This document shows, one piece after another, positions 35,153-44,500 of a stretch of 52,199 bases of DNA. The notes beneath the pieces are model-generated. The model ran no database searches. It was not told the DNA's origin and worked only from the letters and a program-made list of their open reading frames with translations. Position 1 is the stretch's first letter; every line of letters begins with the position of its first letter. Where the stretch lies: assembly GCA_020346245.1 (NCBI GenBank), contig CP070778.1:878511-930709 (forward strand), read 5' to 3'. The translations under genes were made by a program, and so were the position numbers. This DNA is from Flavobacteriaceae bacterium (lineage in GTDB: Bacteria; Bacteroidota; Bacteroidia; Flavobacteriales; Flavobacteriaceae).

Positions 35153-35740
35153 TTATTCGGTTTCTACTTTTGTAAGAGAAATGGCCATAGCTTCAGCATA
35201 GGTCAATATCACTACCTGACCAATATGGAGTTGTTCCATAAAAGCTGCATCCGTCATGGGAATAGTTAAATAGTTTCCATTGGGACCTTCTACAGTAGCC
35301 AACATCATAGGCCTGTTAAGAATTTCAATGGTTACCACAGCTTTAATCATTGCTCCAACTGCCCCTGCCGGAGCTTCTTCTAAGGGAGCTTTCCCTTCAC
35401 CTTCTAAAACAACCAGCGGTTCTGCCAGCTCAGTAGCAGTTGGTGCTCTAAACTCTGCCTTTAAATAGGTATAGTAGTCAAAATTGATTTCATCACCAAC
35501 AGCGATTTCATTAAACCTTTCCACTTCCGGGCCGGCGGTCACAGTAACGAGCTCACCATCAGGTCCTTTTAAGGTTACTTCGCGGGTTTCCTTTACGATA
35601 TCCGTAACTGTTCCCTGGGCTGTAACAAGACTTAGTCTTTCTCTGGGTTCTATTGTACTATCTACTTCCTGTCCCAGCAAAGGAGAAGTTAAGATTGTAC
35701 AAAAGAATAAAGCAATGGCATAAATTTTAAATGTTTTCAT
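35153..35740 (-). CDS. Secreted protein of unknown function
   Basis: 195 residues, signal peptide ending in LLGQ. Two similar segments look like OB-fold or small beta barrels: TAQGTVTDIVKETREVTLKG, and later IEILNRPMMLATVEGPNGNY, possibly a duplicated module. Ala/Pro/Glu-rich linker (EGKAPLEEAPAGAVGA) between. No catalytic residues. Monocistronic, with a strong terminator. Confidence 0.65.
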   Translation of the reverse strand: MKTFKIYAIALFFCTILTSPLLGQEVDSTIEPRERLSLVTAQGTVTDIVKETREVTLKGPDGELVTVTAGPEVERFNEIAVGDEINFDYYTYLKAEFRAPTATELAEPLVVLEGEGKAPLEEAPAGAVGAMIKAVVTIEILNRPMMLATVEGPNGNYLTIPMTDAAFMEQLHIGQVVILTYAEAMAISLTKVETE

Positions 35741-35887
35741 AAAAGTATTTTTTGTTTTTGTTTTCTACCGGAGTATTACCCTATGGCAATTCTGGTATTT
35801 AGTGTTCAGCGGCAAAAGTAATTTTTTTATTTAGTTCGTTAAAGAATGTAGCTTATTAAATGTATTAAGTGTTTTAAGATTAACCAC

Positions 35888-35912
35888 CCAGAATCCAAAT
35901 AAACAATTCTGG
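35888..35912 (-). terminator. Hairpin after the squalene synthase gene
   Basis: CCAGAAT (35888-35894) pairs with ATTCTGG (35906-35912), 11-nt loop, 34 bp past the gene's stop on the minus strand. No clear T-run; weak terminator. Confidence 0.35.
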
Positions 35913-35945
35913 ACAACCAAACAGGCCCAAATTAGTTAAAAACGA

Positions 35946-37109
35946 CTAGGCAATTTCATGCGGTTTGTAGGATTCTGATAAAGCCAGATCACAATAGTTA
36001 TTTATATTCTCTACTATTTCAATAGTGCGTTGAGAATTTATAAGTCCGTTTGTAATTTTTCCCGAAATTGTGGCCGCCATCTTCTTATAAATTTTAACCA
36101 CTTCTTCAATAGAACCGGATCTCAAAATTAGTTTAGCTGCTAAGCCTTTCCTGATTTTTACATTTTCTGTAAATACTTTGTGATTGTTATAAACTTCAGC
36201 CAGTGTTGCAATAGCCATTACCTGAGGGATAGCACAAAACCTGAAAGCACGATCGTTTGTTAATAATTTCAGATAATCCAGGCAGTCAGTGGCGTGAGAA
36301 AGTGCGTCGTTTACCATATGATTAAGGCACGAGAGGGATTCCGGTTTTTCAGGGTTTAAGGAAAAACTTTCAAATGCAGGGCTGTATCGGTTCCATACCT
36401 CTTCCGGCCAAAAGATCCTATTTTCATCCAGGTCTTCTTTATAATCCCTGACAATATTGGTTTTCTGCAAAAAGAGGCCCATCGAATTTGCAAGAACATC
36501 TTTAGTTTCCAATTCCATGCTCTCTATTTCGGAGGCTGCAAACAACTCAGATAATCCAATTCCGACCAATCCGGCAACATAATGGCAATACAAATTGTAA
36601 TCCTCAATAGTAGATATCTTAGATTCTACAAAGTCTGCCATCCCGGCCCCCATTTTTTGACAGATCTTTGTTATTATTTTTTGGTATTTTTCATCAAGCA
36701 CTAAAAACGCCTCGATTACCTTATCATAATTGGCGAGCAGATCGCGGTATTCTTGCTTGTCACCTACATTGCTAAGACTCCATCCTTGTTCAAAATTTTT
36801 TGTGTAGAACTCCCGAAGTAGAAGAGTTTTAGCTTCAATAGATAAATCCATATCATCTTCAACAGAATCGAGCCCTCTTAATATGAGATAAAAAAGACAA
36901 ACAACGTCACTTATCTCTTCCGGTAACTGCCTTATAACTGCGGCAAATGATCTTGATACCTTATCGAGTGTATCATAGCAAAATAAAAGGTTTTCATTAT
37001 TTTTTATATGATCATTCTTATGCTGACCCATGATTTTTTTACCACCTAATTTCAGCTTAACAAGGGCGGCCATTTCTTCCGGCTTTAAAATAGATTTCTT
37101 TATGGACAT
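35946..37109 (-). CDS. Squalene synthase, eukaryotic (ERG9) type
   Basis: Condenses two farnesyl diphosphates to squalene (head-to-head, NADPH-dependent). 387 residues. The first Asp-rich motif is DSVEDD (81-86) after SRSFAAVIRQLP (52-63); the second is VRDYKED (220-226). YCHYVAGLVGIG (174-185), NSMGLFLQKTN (208-218), FWPEEVW and FCAIPQVMAIATLAEVYNN (291-309) plus VKIRKG are block-for-block those of animal and fungal ERG9, not of the bacterial HpnC/D pair. Unlike eukaryotic enzymes it has no C-terminal membrane anchor. The gene follows the LolA-like gene by 36 bp. No cyclase or FPP synthase is in the window, so the fate of the product is open. Confidence 0.9.
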   Translation of the reverse strand: MSIKKSILKPEEMAALVKLKLGGKKIMGQHKNDHIKNNENLLFCYDTLDKVSRSFAAVIRQLPEEISDVVCLFYLILRGLDSVEDDMDLSIEAKTLLLREFYTKNFEQGWSLSNVGDKQEYRDLLANYDKVIEAFLVLDEKYQKIITKICQKMGAGMADFVESKISTIEDYNLYCHYVAGLVGIGLSELFAASEIESMELETKDVLANSMGLFLQKTNIVRDYKEDLDENRIFWPEEVWNRYSPAFESFSLNPEKPESLSCLNHMVNDALSHATDCLDYLKLLTNDRAFRFCAIPQVMAIATLAEVYNNHKVFTENVKIRKGLAAKLILRSGSIEEVVKIYKKMAATISGKITNGLINSQRTIEIVENINNYCDLALSESYKPHEIA

Positions 37110-37145
37110 GATAGGTTGTTTTGCATGACGTAAGCCTATTTCTAT

Positions 37146-37907
37146 TTAGTTGATAACTGGTTCAATGGTAAAATTCTCTTCCTTTAAATCGGGCCTGGAA
37201 TTAATTTTCAAAATTTTTATTTCATTGTGCTTCGATTTTTTAATGTCCTTATTCACCATAAACATGGGTTGGGTTTTTCCTTTTAGCTCCCCAATTGACT
37301 GAAAATCAGAATAAGTCGTAATGCTTTTTTCTGTTCCGTCTTTATTGTAGGCAGTAATTTTTAAAATTCGATAGGTGTTTTTTTCAATTAAATACATCGT
37401 TTTGCCATTCTCAAGATCCAAAATATCAACAACCTGCAATTTGTAACAGGATTTACCTTCAAATTCTTCAGTTCCCTTAAACTCGAGACTTAGCTCAGAG
37501 GTGTCTTTGGAAGTATAATTAGCAATGGAAACCCCGGAATTGACCAACTCCATATTTTTGGGAGTTGCCTTCATCTTTCTGATTTTACCATTGGCCGGTG
37601 TAAATATTTCTATCAGCCCTGTCTCATCCGGATAATCTGTAATAACAATCGTAATCCCTTTTAACTTGGGAGGGTGTTGCACTATGGTTTTGGTCCTTTC
37701 TACTCCTTCTGACTTACCGATAAGGACATTGTACTGCTTTTCTTTAAACCTTCCATTACTGGCAACTTCCTTAATCTCAAGAGACAGTTCCAAATTTGTA
37801 GTCAAAAGCTGATCTGCTGCCTTTTCAAAAATATCCCGGGCATTATTCTGCCCCATTAGAGGCATACAAAAGACTGCAACTAGAACTGCTAATTTAAGCT
37901 TCAACAT
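37146..37907 (-). CDS. LolA-like outer-membrane lipoprotein-sorting protein
   Basis: About 253 residues from the ATG at 37907; an in-frame TTG at 37925 is a poorer start. Signal peptide MLKLKLAVLVAVFCMPLMGQ. The mature part resembles LolA_like (LolA/LppX superfamily) single-domain half-barrels: KGITIVITDYPDETGLIEIF, then FEGKSCYKLQVVDI. Such proteins carry lipids or lipoproteins across the periplasm, frequently beside an RND exporter as here. It sits between the RND gene (152 bp) and squalene synthase (36 bp). Confidence 0.8.
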   Translation of the reverse strand: MLKLKLAVLVAVFCMPLMGQNNARDIFEKAADQLLTTNLELSLEIKEVASNGRFKEKQYNVLIGKSEGVERTKTIVQHPPKLKGITIVITDYPDETGLIEIFTPANGKIRKMKATPKNMELVNSGVSIANYTSKDTSELSLEFKGTEEFEGKSCYKLQVVDILDLENGKTMYLIEKNTYRILKITAYNKDGTEKSITTYSDFQSIGELKGKTQPMFMVNKDIKKSKHNEIKILKINSRPDLKEENFTIEPVIN

Positions 37908-38059
37908 AGATAACAATATTACCAAATTTTTTGAGGAAAATCAGTACTCTTCTCAATATTATATAGTAAAACAGTTTTTAATAAAACTGATTTACAGTAC
38001 TAATAATCCTCAGACTAATTATTACAAGGACCATTCCATTATGTACCATAAGTTATTAT

Positions 38060-40300
38060 TTATTCAAGAAATTTTGGCCTGGTAAGAATTACTATCGCCG
38101 GAACCAAAAACAATGAACTAATAAGGCAGGTTGTAATGGAGATAACAATCAAAGCACCGAAATACTTTAAAGGGGTGAAATTGGACAAGATAAGTGGCAT
38201 AAAACCAACAATAACCGACAGTGCATTTATGATTATACCCCTGCCTGAGGTGTTGAGCGTTATGCGCACTGCCTTCCTGTGATCATTACCCCTGGAACGT
38301 TCTGACTTAAAGCGCCATAAAAAGTGAATGGTATAGTCCACTCCTACGCCAATCATAATAGACGATAGCAGGGCTGTGGCAATGTCTAAGGCAATTCCAA
38401 AAATTCCCATCAAACCAAATAGCACCACAATTGCAATAGTTATAGGTAATCCGGAAAGCAGTCCGGCTTTTGGAGAACGCAAAACAAAACTCAAAATGAT
38501 AAAAACTACAGCCAGAGCAAAAATCAAAGATTTAATCTGGCCTTTTACCACTATATCCGCCAATTCAATTTCTGTAAGTCCTGCTCCGGCAGCATATTGA
38601 ACGTTTGGGTCGTCTTTTGTGAGTGCATTAAGGTTCTTAAGCACTCTTTTATTGGCACTATTACTCCCATCTTTGAGACTTATTAAAATTCTTGCGTTTT
38701 CGTAATTGTAGTCCAGATATTGGGAAATATCGTCTTCATTCCCGCCAAGTGAAAACATTTCAATTAACTGGTATATCTCATCTGAGGTTTCGGGAATTTC
38801 GTTATACCCTTCTTCCATTGGTTCATAGAACCCTTTACTAAGTTCTTTTACCAGGGAAACCGGGGAACTAACAAGCCCTACCGCCGGGTCTTTTATAAGT
38901 TCTTTTTCATAAAATTCCATCCTTTTCATCACTTCCGGAGTAAGCACATCGCCCGAAAAAAGCAAAGAAATAAATTGGGAACCCCCAAACTTTTCATTTA
39001 TCAGTTTTGTTGAACGCCCTACCTCTGATTTAGCCGAAAAGTAGCTCTCTACATTGGTATCTACTTTTAGGAAAAATACCCCAATCACTCCTATTACTGT
39101 TACAACAATAGAACTTGCAATGATGGTTTTCGGATGCCTGGTAACCCAATTGCCCAAGCGCGCCAGCCCTTGATCCAGAAGAGCATTCTTTTTTTTGCTC
39201 TTTGCGGAATTTTTGTCCTTTAGTTTAAAAAAGGAGAGCATTGCAGGTAAAAACCATAGGCTTAGCAATAAGGCAAAGGCTATGCCAATAGCAGTAAGCA
39301 CCCCTAATTCTGCCGCAGGCATCATTGTATGACTAAGAAGGCCCAGTATACCCCCAATGGTAGTTATGCCGGTTATAACTATGGGTTTCTTAAGATCGAT
39401 GTAAATTTGTTTGCAAATTTCTTTCATTGTAAAGGTTTCCTCACCCCTGGCCAAATCCTGATAATGTGCTATTAAGTGAATCCCATAATCATTGGCTATG
39501 GCAATTATCATTATAGGCATCAGAATGCTGAATAGCGAAATCTTCCATCCTAAAAAGGCCATCAATCCAAATGAGAGAATAATACTCATAAGAACAATTA
39601 GAAAGGGCATAAACACCCCTTTCCATTCTTTAAATGAAAAATATAGCATAAAGACCATGAGAAACATGGCTATGGGAAGCAGAACAATTAAATCGTTTAA
39701 GATATTTCCAGAAATAGAATGTCTTATAAAAGGCAAGCCACCCAAAAGGGTCTCTTCCGGGCCGGGATTCGCAGCAATCACTTCTTTTATTTCTTCTATA
39801 ATTATATCCGGAGTCTCGGTGTTTTTTATCAGAACCAGAGAAACAAGGCTAAAATCCTCGGAAAAAAACCTGTTGGTCATACTGTTTGAAGCAATTCTTT
39901 TCTTTAGCGCTTCAAAACCGGTTTGATTATCAGGCATTTTCTCAAAGAAAGGTGTCATAGACATCATTCCGTCTTCGATAGCAATTTCCTGAGCATTAAA
40001 AGGTGATATAACCCTGTCTAAGCCTTCCAGTGTGCTTAAATCCAAGGCGAGGGATTCCAATCTGTTTAAGGTCGCCGCTTTTACCACATCATTGGAATTC
40101 AGCATAAGTAAAATCATTTCACTTCCACCAAAAATACTATCCAGTTCTTTTAGGTAAACCTTATTTTTAATGGTATCAGGCACATAATCATCTACATTGG
40201 CATTTACCTGAAGCCTGGGAACTAAGAGCAATGAAAGCAGGGTAATAACGGTTGCTGCTATTACAATAATGGAACGGTACTTAATAATTTTATCTTGCAT
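38060..40300 (-). CDS. RND-superfamily (MMPL/HpnN-like) exporter
   Basis: 746 residues. Two halves, each with one membrane helix, a periplasmic domain and five more helices (starting about residue 10 and 383). Helix 4 motifs are IANDYGIHLIAHY in the first half and GVGVDYTIHFLWRF in the second, carrying the Asp expected for proton coupling. This layout is shared with hopanoid transporter HpnN and other lipid exporters. Followed by the LolA-like and squalene synthase genes on the same strand, so lipid export to the outer membrane is a reasonable inference. Confidence 0.9.
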   Translation of the reverse strand: MQDKIIKYRSIIVIAATVITLLSLLLVPRLQVNANVDDYVPDTIKNKVYLKELDSIFGGSEMILLMLNSNDVVKAATLNRLESLALDLSTLEGLDRVISPFNAQEIAIEDGMMSMTPFFEKMPDNQTGFEALKKRIASNSMTNRFFSEDFSLVSLVLIKNTETPDIIIEEIKEVIAANPGPEETLLGGLPFIRHSISGNILNDLIVLLPIAMFLMVFMLYFSFKEWKGVFMPFLIVLMSIILSFGLMAFLGWKISLFSILMPIMIIAIANDYGIHLIAHYQDLARGEETFTMKEICKQIYIDLKKPIVITGITTIGGILGLLSHTMMPAAELGVLTAIGIAFALLLSLWFLPAMLSFFKLKDKNSAKSKKKNALLDQGLARLGNWVTRHPKTIIASSIVVTVIGVIGVFFLKVDTNVESYFSAKSEVGRSTKLINEKFGGSQFISLLFSGDVLTPEVMKRMEFYEKELIKDPAVGLVSSPVSLVKELSKGFYEPMEEGYNEIPETSDEIYQLIEMFSLGGNEDDISQYLDYNYENARILISLKDGSNSANKRVLKNLNALTKDDPNVQYAAGAGLTEIELADIVVKGQIKSLIFALAVVFIILSFVLRSPKAGLLSGLPITIAIVVLFGLMGIFGIALDIATALLSSIMIGVGVDYTIHFLWRFKSERSRGNDHRKAVRITLNTSGRGIIINALSVIVGFMPLILSNFTPLKYFGALIVISITTCLISSLFLVPAIVILTRPKFLE

Positions 40301-40657
40301 TGTACTAATTCAGCTATTCCTTAATTTCCAGATAAAAATTAATTCGCTTTACTTTGAGTAGAGAAAGAAATTAAGTTAAAACAAAAGCTCTGATTCCCAT
40401 AGATAAATGTACTTTATTTCTAAAACAAAAACCCTAAATACTGGGATTTCTATATCAAAAATCATCTGTTTGGTGTGGATTTTATATGGGTAATTATTCG
40501 AACATCATTTAAAGTGAAAGTTCTTGTTGGAGTTACTTTTGCTTAAATCCTTTGAGTTTAGACTATTCGGTTTTGAGCAGATCCTATCTGTTTCCCTGGC
40601 TCATTAGTCTAAGTGTTGAGATAACCAGACTTAAATGACTTTTTATGTTCCATAAAT
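40301..40657. other. Intergenic region left of the tRNA locus
   Basis: AT-rich, no gene recognised. It should contain the RND operon promoter near its left end, but I could not fix a convincing -7 element. Confidence 0.3.
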
Positions 40658-40688
40658 ATTGCTTACAATAAGTTTTATTGTAAGCAAT
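40658..40688. repeat. 13-bp perfect inverted repeat upstream of the tRNA promoter
   Basis: ATTGCTTACAATA (40658-40670) and TATTGTAAGCAAT (40676-40688), 5-nt loop, 8 bp upstream of the -7 element. Possible operator or an upstream terminator. Confidence 0.6.
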
Positions 40689-40695
40689 ACATTAG

Positions 40696-40703
40696 TATAT
40701 TTG
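40696..40703 (+). promoter_or_regulatory. tRNA-Arg promoter -7 element
   Basis: TATATTTG matches TAnnTTTG exactly, about 153 bp before the mature tRNA and before the repeats of its 5' end. Confidence 0.55.
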
Positions 40704-40731
40704 CCCCGCAAAATAATTAAGTGTTTTGTAT

Positions 40732-40807
40732 GGTCGCGTTCACCTTCGCTAAAGCTTCGGTGAACTAGTTGTAAAGACCAAGTAATAAAATAAAAGGTCG
40801 CGTAGCT
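40732..40807 (+). repeat. Two copies of the tRNA 5' end in the leader
   Basis: GGTCGCG occurs at 40732 followed by an inverted repeat (TTCACC/GGTGAA, 40739-40764). GGTCGCGTAGCT occurs at 40796-40807, identical to the first 12 nt of the tRNA at 40857-40868. Spacings are 64 and 61 bp. Likely tRNA-derived duplication remnants. Confidence 0.6.
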
Positions 40808-40856
40808 TCCTCCTCCGTTTTACTGCGGCGGACAGGCGCTTCGCTCCGCAACACAA

Positions 40857-40930
40857 GGTCGCGTAGCTCAGCTGGATAGAGCATCTGCCTTCTAAGCAGA
40901 CGGTCACAGGTTCGAATCCTGTCGCGATCA
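40857..40930 (+). tRNA. tRNA-Arg (anticodon TCT)
   Basis: 74 nt. Acceptor stem GGTCGCG/CGCGATC with one G-U pair, discriminator A at 40930, D-arm GCTCAGCTGGATAGAGC, anticodon loop TTCTAAG giving TCT, and T-arm ACAGG-TTCGAAT-CCTGT. CCA is not encoded. Reads AGA codons. Confidence 0.97.
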
Positions 40931-41475
40931 CTTAAAGCAGAAAGTCCATTCGCCATTGCGAATGGATTTTTGTTTTATGGAAAGCGTTGAAAATTCGTTT
41001 TCAAAAGCTTGGAATAAAACAAATATAGCTGCGCTAGCAGCTGGACTTTCTATTTTCAGATGTGAGGGCAAAGGAAAACCTTTAGGTAATCCTGTAATGT
41101 GTTTGCCTAAAACGCCGCCACATCAGCTTGCCCCTCATTCAATAGACAAATCGTTGTCTTTTCATAGGATCCTATTTGCAAAGGGGAATGCAAAGGAAAA
41201 CCGAAAGGTAATCCTGTTAATAAATTAGAACAAAAAGCCAAACGAAGATTGAAGCTTTGGAGAAAAACAAAAAACTTTGGCGTTAGCTAGTAGTTTTCTA
41301 TTTTCACATGAGGTTGCAAAGGAAAACCGTCTTTGTCCTCCATAGTGTAACGGAGAAGGAAGGTAATCCTATGGGCAGGATGCCACCGCACCAGCTGGCC
41401 CTTCACTATCAAAGGTCTACCAGACCTTTGACTACCGTTCAGTCCCCTGTCGCGATCACTTAAAGCAGAAAGTCC
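40918..41475 (+). repeat. tRNA-derived repeat cluster bounded by a 30-bp direct repeat
   Basis: The last 13 nt of the tRNA plus the next 17 nt (40918-40947) recur exactly at 41446-41475. Between them is no credible gene but imperfect repeats: GCAAAGGAAAACC at 41068, 41190 and 41316, each near GGTAATCCT, and two ~110-bp diverged copies starting TTCTATTTTCA (about 41048 and 41296). CAAAGGTCT/AGACCTTTG (41410-41430) is a 9-bp hairpin. This fills the 594-bp gap. Confidence 0.7.
40946..40976 (+). terminator. Rho-independent terminator of the tRNA
   Basis: CCATTCGC (40946-40953) pairs with GCGAATGG (40958-40965) across a 4-nt loop, followed by ATTTTTGTTTT. A classical terminator 15 bp after the tRNA. 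Confidence 0.8.
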
Positions 41476-41524
41476 TTTAGGCTAGTAATTGATTTTTTGT
41501 TCTAAGAATCATTCACCATTTAGA

Positions 41525-44500
41525 TTAATTGGAAACAACTACTTTAAACCGGGAAGTGGCTTCTCCATCCCTGATATTAATAAAATAAACCCCGTTGCTT
41601 AAGGAAGACAGGTCCAGCGGGTTTTTACCTTTAAATTGTTTTATCAATTGTCCTGTAATAGTATGAACTGAAATAATACTTTTATCTGTAGTTCCCGGAA
41701 GGAAAAGATCGCCCGATGTAGGGTTGGGATATGCTATTATTTGGTCTGCAAAGGCTATTATTTCCATAAATTCGCCTTCACATGGCAGACTGGATTTTAA
41801 ACTAACATGATCGCCGTTGTTTACAGGGTAACTGAACTGATTACTTTCAAATGTCCCTTTTAGCTCATTATTTACAGTCAGCACAAAGGGTGGAGTACCT
41901 TTATCAATCTCGAAATAGGTTTTAGATGATAATCCCTGAAATTCTGTCTTTGCCGTAACATCTAAGGGTTGCATTTCCGGGATATTTAAGTCATAACACT
42001 GTTCTAATGTCGGCTCATTTTCAACCCTTAAACACATAGTATACATCCCGGGTACAAGATTTTCAATTACAACTTCCCGATTAAAAGAATATTCCTGACC
42101 ATTAATAATTGCGACATAATCATAATACTCTTGAGCTTCAACCGATATAGCCCCATCATTTAAATCGAGGCAACTTTCCCCTATAGTTTTAACAAGAAAA
42201 TTGTCCGGTTTTAAAGTAACCAGGCCTTCAAAATATTCCCGTGCTAAACTAAATGCCTCTTTACCTATTTTATCGCCAATTATCCGTCCCGGAATGTCAT
42301 CTATAGGTGGATGAATACCTCCCCAAATGCGCGATAAACTGGTCTGGTCTGAAGCATCTCTGTATGTAGCCCATTGCAAGCTAAGGTTCTCACTGGGTCC
42401 GCTCTCAAAAACTAAGAAATTATTTTGTTCAATATCAAATATTCCCATTCCTCCGGGAAAATAGGCATCACCTGTAAGCAAGGTAAGTACTTCTGCGGCT
42501 GCACGTGAAAAAGTCGAATGCCCTGAAAGATAGCCTGCAAAAGGTGGTGTTACAAAAGTAGGACGCTGATATGGCCACCAGCGCGTTCCCAGGATCCAAT
42601 CAACACCTGCAATATCTGTAGACGCATTATTAATAAAATCAGGGCCTTTCCAGGCAAATATTTTAATTTTTCCTACATTCTCGTCTCCTATTCCCGCCAG
42701 GGGATCTCCACTTTCAATCAATTCAATTCTTCCTGGAATAAGGGGTAAACCCTGTGGATGATAACCCGGTAGTGAGGCATTGGTACTTTGACCATTAGAA
42801 GCCATATAACGGATCGCTGAAATTGGCCGGATATAATCGTAATATCCTTTGATGCCCCAGGCGTTTACGGCAGCATCATGCATTGCGCCACCAAGCGCTA
42901 AATAAGACTTTACATCCCATTCTAAATCACTAACCACCGAACCCTCTCCTCCAAACTGTTTTAATGTTTCAGGATGATCACTTACATAATTCAAAATAGT
43001 GAACCAATGACCGGGCGGGGTTTCTGAATCGGGGCCGTCTGCCCAAAATTCCGCAAGGACCCTGGCATAATCAGCTCTTTTAACAAGCTGTGGTTCATAA
43101 GGTGCCTGTGTAGCGGGATTTAAATTATGTCCCGTGCCAATATCACCTCCTTCCATGAAGTCATAAAAAGACCGGTATTCCTCAAATGTTTCGGGATACA
43201 ATGCAATGTCTACATTACCCAGCGCCCCTGGTGAAATATCAATTAAAGTGGGGTCGTCAGGGTCCAAATGGGAAGACCAGGACGCCACCAATGCAAAATG
43301 CCATTTATAAGGATCAGTAAAACCATTTTCAGCGGAATTGCTGATTCCTGGAGGGGCACCCGGATTATTGTATACATAACTATCAAAACCATTGTTTAGG
43401 ATCTCCAAATCGGAAGGTTTGAGTGCAAAGGGAGTTACTTCTCCCCATTCCGGGCTTAAAAATTCAGGAACAGCACCTTCAATTAAATTTCCACTCTGAT
43501 CTATAAAACTTTCAAAGGCAAGGGGTTGCCATCTGTCAGGGTCGTTTAATTCAACAACATCGACATAATTTTCCAAAGAAAGCGGACTGTTTACCGGATT
43601 GTAGTCTTGATTTTCATAGCCATTTTCTTCATTAGCTCCATCCTGATAGCCAAATTCTATGAGTTTTGATGCCAGATAATTACCTAAGGCCGCATAGGAC
43701 CCGGACGAATAATCTATGTCTTGAAAGGTGGGGTCATAGCCCAATTCCGTAAACAAAGCGTTAAAATTTTGTAATGCAGAAACTGCCCTCGGAGAATCAG
43801 AGAATCTGTGCGAAAGTAATCGATACAGGGCGTAGCTTAACACTTCATGCCTGGCAACCCCTAAGTCTTCCGGGGTCGATATGCCATCAAATTCACAGTA
43901 AAAATCCTTAAATGTCTTCCCAAGAAATACTGTTTCAGCTGTATCGTCAAACAAGGCCCAGGCATCATACATGGCCAGTGAGCTATGAAAAAGGTTACGG
44001 GCATGGACCGTAGGCCGGGCCAGATCCAGGCGAATGGCCTCTAATAATACCTCATTCCATTGGCGCGCAACGGACCAATCCGGATTAGTAGTTCCACCTC
44101 CATTTCCCCCGCCATTTGGATTTCCATTATTTTCAACAGGGCTGGACCCTTCCACAAGCGTGATTAATTGGTTAGATGTCACATTTTCAAAACGATCTTT
44201 TAAGCCGCTTAACCAGGTAACCTCAACATAATCTACCTCAGTGGCAGCTCCTAATCCAAAAATTTCTGAAAGACTGTTCTGGCTGATAAAGCCTTCACCA
44301 CACATGGTATATCTGTAGTGCACCTCTTCACCCACCCCTATTTCTATATAAGATCCGATACCCATGCGATTACTTTGAGTACCCTGAAGTTTTACTTTTA
44401 GCCAGTTATTTTGTGTCACCGTCTGGTTTACCCAAAGGTCTAAAGGCTGATCATCAATATTTACCACGGCAATATCAGGGAGGCCATCATTCTGTATATC

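Noticed and set aside
40918..41475. Direct repeat of a tRNA 3' end as attL/attR of an integrative element.
   Set aside because: Only about 500 bp lie between the repeats, with no integrase or cargo, and 5' tRNA copies also occur upstream, which fits tRNA duplication better.
40857..41524. CRISPR-like array in the repeat cluster after the tRNA.
   Set aside because: Repeats are diverged, unevenly spaced and tRNA-related, and no cas gene is present.
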